In this document: positions 1 to 5,720 of the stretch, piece by piece
Numbering within the stretch: the first letter of the stretch is position 1
Layout: each line of letters opens with the position of its first letter
Assembly (NCBI GenBank): GCA_003152795.1
Contig: PMBA01000220.1
Coordinates: forward strand, 3,177-16,782
DNA from: Acidobacteriaceae bacterium
GTDB taxonomy: Bacteria; Acidobacteriota; Terriglobia; Terriglobales; Acidobacteriaceae
DNA length: 13,606 bases
Reading direction: 5' to 3'
Notes under the pieces: model-generated
Told to the model about the DNA's origin: nothing
Databases searched by the model: none
The model's input: the letters and a program-made list of their open reading frames with translations, nothing else
Program-made: the position numbers and the translations under genes

Positions 1-257
1 CGGATCGCGTTCGGAGGCGTCAGAAATACCTTCGTCTCGACCGGCAAACGATGATCTTTCTGCTCTAGAAAACTTTGACCTGAAGCTTGAGCGGCGCTGT
101 AAAAGTAATTATCCGAAGTCAGACTGTTATCGAAAACGATATGGCGATAGTAGTCCGAAGAAGCGTGAGCAAGAGAACCGAGCAGGCAAAGCACCACTGC
201 CAGAATCGACAGACGCTGCCTGCGAGATTCGCGCGAGTTTTCGGCGACAGACCCCAT
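1..257 (-). CDS. Secreted protein of unassigned family, 5' fragment (cut by window edge)
   Basis: This frame is open from an ATG at 257 to the window edge, giving 85 codons of the N-terminus; the rest lies outside. An AGGGGA Shine-Dalgarno sequence on the minus strand (267-272) sits about 9 nt before the ATG and supports this start. The first 32 residues look like a Sec signal peptide: an Arg-rich n-region (ESRRQR), the hydrophobic core LSILAVVLCLLGSL, then AHA before SSDYYRH. The mature start (YYRHIVFDNSL, then VETKVFLTPPNAIR) resembles, from memory, N-terminal segments of acidobacterial secreted carbohydrate-active proteins, but I cannot name the family. It lies 45 bp downstream of the GH39 gene on the same strand, so it is probably the third gene of the GH3-GH39 operon and acts outside the cytoplasm. 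That it is a gene is fairly sure; a role in glycan use is inference from context. Confidence 0.68.
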   Translation of the reverse strand, partial: MGSVAENSRESRRQRLSILAVVLCLLGSLAHASSDYYRHIVFDNSLTSDNYFYSAAQASGQSFLEQKDHRLPVETKVFLTPPNAI

Positions 258-266
258 GATGTTCGT

Positions 267-272
267 TCCCCT
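267..272 (-). promoter_or_regulatory. Shine-Dalgarno of the truncated secreted-protein gene
   Basis: AGGGGA on the minus strand, 9 nt upstream of the ATG at 257. It decides the start of the edge-truncated gene, which was otherwise easy to miss because no stop codon lies within the window. Confidence 0.55.
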
Positions 273-302
273 ATCCCCAAGGCTCAGTTCGAGTGAACAA
301 AA

Positions 303-1811
303 CTATTTCTTGAGCACTTCAAGCAGCAATACGCCGTTCACAGGTAGCGGCAGTCGGATCGAGCCCTTTGACAACCGAAGGTCTCGAACGGATGGAGCCT
401 CGGCCACGCGATTCAACGCGCGGACCTGTGCCTGCGTCGGATACGGCGGACTCCCCATGCCCTTGTAGGTAGCTAATGTGTTTCCATGCTCCGCGTCGGC
501 GCGGCTTACACGTACATGGCTATCGGGTGGCACTCCGCGGATTTTGATTTCAACGCTGCGTTCGGATCCCTTCGCATCTGGATCAACCAGATTCCATGCG
601 GCAATGGCGAGTGAGCCGTCGCGGCGTCGGGTAACCAATACGTTGGGGGAATCCTGCAATATCCTCTCTTCGCCCAGTTTGTGCAGCAGGGCAAACGCCG
701 AATAACTGGGCTTCTTGATCCCTCCGAGCGCAATCAGGCCAAAGCCGCCGTCAAAAGGCTCGCGCTTGGGCCCACTTTCTTCGAAGACGTCGCTGAACGT
801 CCAAAAGGACATCATGTTCACCAGGCCATCGCATTGCCGGATGTTGTCGGCGAGCGCCGCGCCGACGTATGCAGAATCTCTTGCATTGAGCGCTCCAAAG
901 GACGGGACATTCCACTCCGTCCACATTAAAGGCAGGCTGGGACGTGCCGAGGCCGCGATCTGGTCGTGCACTTTCTTAATCGAGAGACAAACCCTGCGAT
1001 CCATCGGAATTTCTTCGCTCGTGCCAAACAGATCTTCCGTGGAATCGTCTCCATAGCTATGGCTGGAAATAAAATCGGTGGGAACATTCTGAGCAGCGGC
1101 GTGCTGAATGAACGAGTCAACCCAGTGTGCGGACGAGGTTGCGGGTCCGCCGACACGCAGACGAGGACTTACCGCTTTGAGTGCTCGCGCGGTGTGGTCA
1201 TATAACTCGAAGTAAGTGGCTTGCTTGGGATCGCCACTCCAGAAGTCGATGTTGGGTTCGTTCCAGACCTCGAAGTACCACTGCGCCACCTCGTCGAGAC
1301 CATATCGATCAACCAGGTGCTGCGCAAAAGCGCGAATGAGGTCGTCCCATTTCTTGTAGTCCTTCGGCGGCGAGACGACCTGCTTGTACCAGAAAGGATG
1401 AACATCCTGACGCAGTGCGAGCTTCTTCGGCATGAAGCTGATCTCGACGAAGGGCCGCACGCCGTTTTGCAGCAAACCGTCGTAGATCTGGTCAACGTAG
1501 GAAAAGTTGTAGATCGGATTTCCCCGATCGTCTTCGTCGTAGACGCCAACTTCGTCGTGCAGGATGTTATGAAAGCGGACGTAACTGAACTCCGTCACCT
1601 TTTTTACTTCGCGAAGATCGCTGCGGTAACTCTCACGCAAGGCGAGAATCGCGCGTCCTGACCCGAACGTCTGTTCCCAGAAGTGGGGGAACGGGCGCCC
1701 GGGTGCGCGGGCATCAATCACAACCTCTTCCGGCGAGGCCTGCGCCCAACACGATGCAGTGACAAACGCCAGCCCGAGCAGGACGCTGAGAGTGAAACGG
1801 CACAGTTTCAT
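303..1811 (-). CDS. Secreted GH39 glycoside hydrolase, probable beta-xylosidase
   Basis: This 502-residue protein is likely a retaining exo-glycosidase releasing xylose (or a related sugar) from oligosaccharides in the periplasm or outside the cell. Residues 1-24 form a Sec signal peptide (MKLCRFTLSVLLGLAFVTAS, then CWAQA). A Cys at 21 leaves a weak possibility of a lipoprotein, but the residue at -3 is Thr, not Leu. The (beta/alpha)8 fold carries the clan GH-A signatures: VWNEPN at 182-187, with E185 the expected acid/base, and WTEWN at 297-301, with E299 the expected nucleophile. GGPATSS (221-227) and SSHSYG (249-254) are also typical of GH39. Residues from about 385 form a C-terminal beta-rich region. 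Length is normal for the family. The gene starts 9 bp after the GH3 stop, so the two are almost certainly cotranscribed. Family is confident; exact substrate is not, since GH39 also includes iduronidases and other activities. Confidence 0.9.
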   Translation of the reverse strand: MKLCRFTLSVLLGLAFVTASCWAQASPEEVVIDARAPGRPFPHFWEQTFGSGRAILALRESYRSDLREVKKVTEFSYVRFHNILHDEVGVYDEDDRGNPIYNFSYVDQIYDGLLQNGVRPFVEISFMPKKLALRQDVHPFWYKQVVSPPKDYKKWDDLIRAFAQHLVDRYGLDEVAQWYFEVWNEPNIDFWSGDPKQATYFELYDHTARALKAVSPRLRVGGPATSSAHWVDSFIQHAAAQNVPTDFISSHSYGDDSTEDLFGTSEEIPMDRRVCLSIKKVHDQIAASARPSLPLMWTEWNVPSFGALNARDSAYVGAALADNIRQCDGLVNMMSFWTFSDVFEESGPKREPFDGGFGLIALGGIKKPSYSAFALLHKLGEERILQDSPNVLVTRRRDGSLAIAAWNLVDPDAKGSERSVEIKIRGVPPDSHVRVSRADAEHGNTLATYKGMGSPPYPTQAQVRALNRVAEAPSVRDLRLSKGSIRLPLPVNGVLLLEVLKK

Positions 1812-1820
1812 CGCGTTTCT

Positions 1821-4232
1821 CTACGGCAAGATTTCCAGCTTCGCTTCGGACCCTTCGGCAGAATCCGGACTGATCCAAACCGCGACTTTTGCGGGCTCAA
1901 CTGCGAATTGGTTGCGGTCATTCCAGATCGCGAATGCGTCCGCCGCTAGGCGGAACGTGACCTTCTTCGTCTCTCCCGGCGCCAACGCGATTCGTTGAAA
2001 TCCCTTCAACGCGCGCACCGGCTGAGCTGTGCTGGTCCCTTGCAGACGAACATAGAGCTGAACCAACTCTTCTCCCGCGCGCGAACCCGTGTTGGAGACG
2101 CTGGCCTCAACCGTCAGAGATTCTCGGGCGCCCGCTTTGCCGCTCAATTCTTGATTCAATTCCGCAGCGCTGAGCTGGGTCTTGCTGATCTCAGTCGTTC
2201 CATAGGCGTAGGTTGTGTAAGAACCTCCATAGCCGAACGGAAACTGAGGTGTATCTTGCTCGTCAATATAGCGAGACACGTACTTCGATTCGGCGTCGTT
2301 GGGCGGACGCGTCAGGTCAATTTTGCCAGTTGGCCTTCCGGTGCTCAGCGCATTGTAGTAAAGCGGTTCTTGTCCGACGCTGCGCGGCCAGCTTAAGACG
2401 AGCTTGCCGCTGGGATTGACTTCGCCAAAGAGTGTCCTCGCCAGTGCAGGTCCTGCTTCGGTTCCTGGAAACCATGCGGCCAGAACCGCCGGCACATGCT
2501 CAAAGGCCCATGGCAGCGTCAGAGGACGGCCGCTGAAGAGTATCAGTACGACCGGCTTGCCGGTGTTGACGATGGCTTCGAGCAATTCCTTCTGGCGGCC
2601 AGGCAAGCCGAGATTCGAGCGAGAAGCTGCCTCCCCGCTCATGTCCGGAGACTCACCAAGTGTCAGGATCACCAGGTCTGCGCGCTTGGTCGCGGAGACT
2701 GCCGCGGCGATCTCCTCGTCGCTGCCCTGGAGAATCCCGACCCCCTTGGAGCGGATTACGTTGCTTTCCCCCAAGCGCCGGGCTAACTCCGCAGGAAAGG
2801 ACAAAGCAACGCTCTTTGGTGCAGTGGACTTGCCCTCAGGATCCGAAGGATCGTCCGCGAGCGGGCCGATGACCGCCACCGTCTTCACCTGCTTCGATAT
2901 CGGAAGAAGAGGTTTGCCGCCAACCGCTGGAGCGTTCTTCAAGAGAACAAAAGAGTGTTCCGCCACAGTTTGTGCCAACTGCAGGCTTTCTGGGAGAAAG
3001 AACGCGTGTTGCGCCCGTCCTTCATCAACGTAGGGATTCTCGAAAAGGCCGAGCGCAAGCTTCACCCGCAGGATCCGGCGAACAGATTCGTCGATCTTCG
3101 CCTCCGGCACCGCCCCGGAACCCACCAGTTGCGCCATGTGATCGTGGTACAAACTGCTCGTCATGTCCATGTCCACGCCGGCAAGAAAAGCCTTGCGCGC
3201 GGCCGTTGCGTCATCGGCGGCAATTCCGTGTGCCACTAGTTCTCCTACAGAAGACCAATCGCTGACCACGATTCCCTTAAATCCCCACTCTTTCCGCAGC
3301 ACCTGGGTGAGCGTGAAAGGATTCGCCGAAGAAGGCACACCGTTGAGGGAGTTAAAAGCACTCATCAGTGTCGCCGCTCCCGCATCGACCGCCGCGTGGA
3401 ATGGAGGCAAATAAAACTCACGCAGGGTGTGCTCGGAAATCTCGGTTGAGTTGTAATCCCGGCCAGCCTCCGCGGCGCCGTAGCCCACATAGTGCTTGGC
3501 GCAGGCCGCCATCGAATCCGGCGCATCCAGACGCGATCCCTGGTAGCCGCGCACGTACGCCGCGGCCATTGCCGATCCAAGATACGGGTCTTCCCCCGCG
3601 CCCTCCGCAATTCGGCCCCAGCGGGCATCGCGGGCAATGTCGACCATCGGAGAAAAGGTCCACCGAATGCCGATGGCGGATGCTTCCGAGGCCGCGACAC
3701 GAGAGGCTTTCTCGACCAAAGAAGGGTCCCACGTGGAAGCCATTCCCAGCGGAATCGGAAACTCCGTGCGGAATCCGTGGATCACATCGAGCCCGAACAG
3801 CAGGGGAATGTGCAAGCGCGACTTCTCCACCGCAATGCGCTGGTACTCGTTGAGCAGCGGCGTATCAACGACGTTCAGCAACGCCCCGATCTGTCCGCGG
3901 GCGATCATGTCTTTGTAGTCGGTGCGCCCGGTGCCGGGGCCGGTCGCCTGCCCGGCGGAATATTGCACCAGTTGCCCGATTTTTTCATCCAGGGTCATGC
4001 TCTGAAGCAGAGACTCCACCCGGGCGTCCAGGCTCGGATCCGCGATGCCGTTGCTCGCCCGTCGCATTCCCGTCGAAGCCGGAGCCGCGGTCTGGGCCAG
4101 CAGCAGGGTAGCGCTCGACATGCCCAGAACAATCGACAGCAACAGCGCGCATGCTCTTCGAACCCGCCGTTTTGCCGCAAAAGCAAAAAACGGGAAGCCA
4201 CGATGTTGCGCGCCGCGCGCCGGGAACCACAT
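1821..4232 (-). CDS. bglX: Secreted GH3 beta-glucosidase, BglX type
   Basis: This 803-residue retaining exo-beta-glucosidase probably removes terminal glucose from beta-gluco-oligosaccharides in the periplasm. The start at 4232 is supported by a GAGGT Shine-Dalgarno sequence 8 nt upstream. The signal peptide has a long basic n-region (KRRVRR at 21-26) and a core ALLLSIVLG. The N-terminal GH3 barrel holds KHYVGYGAAEAGRDYN (246-261) and IVVSDW (321-326), with D325 the expected nucleophile. The second alpha/beta domain holds GESPDMSGEAASR (526-538), which aligns with the E. coli BglX acid/base segment, making E534 the likely acid/base. A fibronectin type III-like domain closes the protein (about 705-775). 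It is the first gene of the minus-strand operon, divergent from the LacI regulator. An operator-like palindrome and a promoter-like sequence lie immediately upstream. Family assignment is very secure; some GH3 members prefer xylosides or sophorose. Confidence 0.95.
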   Translation of the reverse strand: MWFPARGAQHRGFPFFAFAAKRRVRRACALLLSIVLGMSSATLLLAQTAAPASTGMRRASNGIADPSLDARVESLLQSMTLDEKIGQLVQYSAGQATGPGTGRTDYKDMIARGQIGALLNVVDTPLLNEYQRIAVEKSRLHIPLLFGLDVIHGFRTEFPIPLGMASTWDPSLVEKASRVAASEASAIGIRWTFSPMVDIARDARWGRIAEGAGEDPYLGSAMAAAYVRGYQGSRLDAPDSMAACAKHYVGYGAAEAGRDYNSTEISEHTLREFYLPPFHAAVDAGAATLMSAFNSLNGVPSSANPFTLTQVLRKEWGFKGIVVSDWSSVGELVAHGIAADDATAARKAFLAGVDMDMTSSLYHDHMAQLVGSGAVPEAKIDESVRRILRVKLALGLFENPYVDEGRAQHAFFLPESLQLAQTVAEHSFVLLKNAPAVGGKPLLPISKQVKTVAVIGPLADDPSDPEGKSTAPKSVALSFPAELARRLGESNVIRSKGVGILQGSDEEIAAAVSATKRADLVILTLGESPDMSGEAASRSNLGLPGRQKELLEAIVNTGKPVVLILFSGRPLTLPWAFEHVPAVLAAWFPGTEAGPALARTLFGEVNPSGKLVLSWPRSVGQEPLYYNALSTGRPTGKIDLTRPPNDAESKYVSRYIDEQDTPQFPFGYGGSYTTYAYGTTEISKTQLSAAELNQELSGKAGARESLTVEASVSNTGSRAGEELVQLYVRLQGTSTAQPVRALKGFQRIALAPGETKKVTFRLAADAFAIWNDRNQFAVEPAKVAVWISPDSAEGSEAKLEILP

Positions 4233-4240
4233 GGAGTTAC

Positions 4241-4245
4241 ACCTC
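4241..4245 (-). promoter_or_regulatory. Shine-Dalgarno of the GH3 gene
   Basis: GAGGT on the minus strand, 8 nt before the ATG at 4232. It fixes the long-signal-peptide start of the GH3 enzyme, even though the n-region is unusually long (about 28 residues). Confidence 0.55.
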
Positions 4246-4258
4246 GAACAAATACGAT

Positions 4259-4287
4259 TTTGTACTCAACTAAATCGCGTTAGTAAA
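4259..4287 (-). promoter_or_regulatory. Possible sigma70-like promoter of the GH3-GH39 operon
   Basis: On the minus strand TTTACT (4282-4287) is followed after exactly 17 nt by TACAAA (4259-4264), then AT. This is a modest match to -35/-10 consensus (four of six each). A better isolated -35 hexamer, TTGACT, lies at 4289-4294 but lacks a good -10 at normal spacing. The palindrome at 4269-4284 overlaps the -35 and fills most of the spacer, which is where a repressor would block RNA polymerase. This is prediction by eye only. Confidence 0.35.
4269..4284. promoter_or_regulatory. Candidate LacI-family operator in the lacI/GH3 divergent region
   Basis: ACTAAATCGCGTTAGT is a 16-bp imperfect palindrome: outer arms ACTAA/TTAGT are perfect and the centre is C-G (ACTAAnnCGnnTTAGT). 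A central CG in an even-length palindrome is the classic shape of LacI/PurR-family operators. It lies between the divergent GH3 and LacI genes, so it could control both. Its first ten bases recur exactly at 5616-5625 ahead of the receptor gene, where 13 of 16 positions match overall. That the neighbouring LacI protein binds here is inference. Confidence 0.55.
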
Positions 4288-4400
4288 GAGTCAACGGCTT
4301 GTATGAAATACGCTTTCCCAGCCGATGTCAATAGGAGACACGAAGAAAGGACCGGGATCTGCGCTTGCCCCTGCGATTTGCTTGTGCGAGACTGCGCTGC

Positions 4401-5492
4401 GTGGGCACTAACAAGTCAAAGCCGGCCGGCGATAAACTCGGGCCATCCCCCCGAAAACCCATGAGCTTGAAAAAGCTGGCAGAGCATCTGGGACTTTCGC
4501 CTGCCACCGTTTCCCTGGTCATCAACCGGTCCAGCGTTGCCGACTCCATCCCTCAGGATACCAAGGATCGAATCTTCGCCGCCGCCCGGAAATTCAAGTA
4601 TCGCCCCAATTTCCTTGCCCGGTCGTTACGCACGCAGCGCAGCTTTACCATCGGAGTCATTGTCCCTGAAGTCAGCGACGGGTACTCGGCTTCCGTTATG
4701 AGTGGCGTGGAAGATTACCTCCTGCAGGAGGGCTATTTCTACTTTGTCGCCAGCCACCGCCACCGCGCCGATCTGATCGACGAATACCCACGCATGTTCT
4801 TGGAACGATCGGTGGACGGTCTGATCGCCGTAGACACACCCTGGCACCTGAATCTGTCTGTTCCGGTGGTCACCGTGTCCGGACACAACGATGTAAAGGG
4901 CGTGACCAACATTGTGCTCAACCACCACCGGGCCGCCGAAGTCGCATTAAAGCACCTCTTTCACCTCGGCCACCGCCAGATCGCATTCATGAAGGGGCAG
5001 GAGTTCAGTTCCGATACGGAGGCGCGATGGGCCAACATCGCGCGCGTGGCGCAACATCTCGGTCTGACCATTCATCCCCGCTTGGTTGCCCAGCTCGAGG
5101 GCGATTCGCCGTCTCCTCAACTGGGTTACATGGCCACCAAGGTGTTGTTGGCTTCGAGGGAGCCATTCACGGCACTGTTCGCTTTTAACGATATCTCCGC
5201 CATGGGCGCGATTCGCGCCCTGCGCGAGTCCGGCCGGCACGTACCCGACGACGTTTCCGTCGTTGGCTTCGACGACATTCAGAGTGCCGCCTTCCAGAAT
5301 CCCAGCTTAACCACCGTGCGCCAGCCGTTGCGCGAAATGGGCCGCGCCGCCGCCGAGATTCTCTTGAAGCGTATCAATCGCCCCGGTTCCGAACTTCAGG
5401 AAAAACACGTCGTGGAACCGGAACTGGTGATACGGGAAACCACATGCCCGGCACCAGATGGGAAGCGAGTTCCAGGCAAACAACGGCCTTAG
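4401..5492 (+). CDS. LacI-family transcriptional regulator
   Basis: This cytoplasmic sugar-responsive DNA-binding regulator has 363 residues from the GTG at 4401. The helix-turn-helix is at residues 23-42 (LKKLAEHLGLSPATVSLVIN), the hinge with YRPNFLARSLR is at 67-77, and the periplasmic-binding-protein-like effector domain runs from about 82 to 347 (TIGVIVPEVSDGY; ALFAFNDISAMGAIRAL; PDDVSVVGFDDI; LTTVRQPL). The start is uncertain. A TTG at 4365 would add a Cys/Arg-rich stretch that does not look like protein. ATG at 4461 would give a compact 343-residue LacI, but has no Shine-Dalgarno sequence. I chose the GTG because the following lysine- and proline-rich segment looks coding. The gene is divergent from the GH3-GH39 operon and precedes the receptor, with operator-like palindromes in front of both. 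It is therefore probably the local repressor released by an oligosaccharide or monosaccharide; the ligand is unknown. Confidence 0.92.
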   Translation: MGTNKSKPAGDKLGPSPRKPMSLKKLAEHLGLSPATVSLVINRSSVADSIPQDTKDRIFAAARKFKYRPNFLARSLRTQRSFTIGVIVPEVSDGYSASVMSGVEDYLLQEGYFYFVASHRHRADLIDEYPRMFLERSVDGLIAVDTPWHLNLSVPVVTVSGHNDVKGVTNIVLNHHRAAEVALKHLFHLGHRQIAFMKGQEFSSDTEARWANIARVAQHLGLTIHPRLVAQLEGDSPSPQLGYMATKVLLASREPFTALFAFNDISAMGAIRALRESGRHVPDDVSVVGFDDIQSAAFQNPSLTTVRQPLREMGRAAAEILLKRINRPGSELQEKHVVEPELVIRETTCPAPDGKRVPGKQRP

Positions 5493-5573
5493 CTCGTCTA
5501 TCGTTTTTCATATTTTTCTCTGTATTTCCATAGATACATCTGCGAAAAAAGGGCTCCGTTTGGGCTCTGGACT

Positions 5574-5579
5574 GGAGGA
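5574..5579 (+). promoter_or_regulatory. Strong Shine-Dalgarno ahead of a 14-codon leader ORF
   Basis: GGAGGA lies 9 nt before the ATG at 5589. It is the best ribosome-binding match in the leader region and serves no annotated gene, since the only ORF it can open is the 14-codon one. Confidence 0.45.
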
Positions 5580-5588
5580 AGTTCAGCC

Positions 5589-5633
5589 ATGCTATTCACA
5601 AGTGGCCTAGTTCTTACTAAATCGCTTTTTTAG
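5589..5633 (+). CDS. Possible 14-residue leader peptide upstream of the receptor gene
   Basis: ATG at 5589 opens 14 codons (MLFTSGLVLTKSLF) and stops at TAG 5631-5633. A GGAGGA Shine-Dalgarno sequence sits at ideal spacing. The last six codons and the stop lie inside the 29-bp palindrome at 5615-5643, so ribosome movement could affect RNA folding there. The receptor gene begins 87 nt after the stop with its own Shine-Dalgarno sequence. There is no run of regulatory codons as in amino-acid attenuators, so a classical attenuator is unlikely. It may be a chance ORF, and if the transcript starts at or downstream of the palindrome it would not be translated at all. Confidence 0.25.
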   Translation: MLFTSGLVLTKSLF

Positions 5634-5643
5634 AGATTTAGTA
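5615..5643. promoter_or_regulatory. 29-bp palindrome ahead of the receptor gene, candidate operator
   Basis: TACTAAATC (5615-5623) and GATTTAGTA (5635-5643) form a perfect 9-bp inverted repeat around an 11-bp AT-rich spacer. The left half continues as ACTAAATCGC, identical to the first ten bases of the palindrome between lacI and GH3. The right half read on the minus strand also gives ACTAAATC, so this may be two half-sites, or two weak overlapping operators. It lies 78 bp before the receptor ATG. As RNA it could form a weak AT-rich hairpin, but no U-run follows, so it is not a terminator for lacI. Confidence 0.5.
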
Positions 5644-5709
5644 GTGGATTTGGATTACGGATTGCTCTAGAGTTCGGTTCTGTGTTTGTGAAAGGTACTT
5701 TTTTGATCC

Positions 5710-5715
5710 GAGGAG
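5710..5715 (+). promoter_or_regulatory. Shine-Dalgarno that fixes the receptor start
   Basis: GAGGAG lies 5 nt before the ATG at 5721. It argues for this ATG over the in-frame GTG at 5682, which would add 13 residues ahead of an already complete signal peptide. Confidence 0.7.
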
Positions 5716-5720
5716 ACTCC

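Noticed and set aside
303-1811. GH39 product considered as a lipoprotein because of Cys21
   Set aside because: The residues before the Cys (Thr-Ala-Ser) lack the Leu/Val/Ile expected at -3, and an ordinary Ala-x-Ala-type cleavage site follows shortly after.
3492-4283. 263-codon plus-strand frame antisense to the GH3 N-terminus
   Set aside because: It overlaps conserved GH3 coding sequence, is Arg/Gln-rich with no domain, and reaches into the regulatory region; it is a shadow.
5493-5573. AT-rich stretch after lacI considered as a receptor promoter
   Set aside because: Several A/T-rich hexamers exist (for example TAGATA at 5531), but none pairs with a fair -35 at 16-18 nt, so I do not call one.
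5615-5643. Inverted repeat considered as a lacI terminator
   Set aside because: The stem is AT-rich, the loop is 11 nt, and no T-run follows on the plus strand. The shared ACTAAATCGC sequence with the other palindrome fits an operator better.
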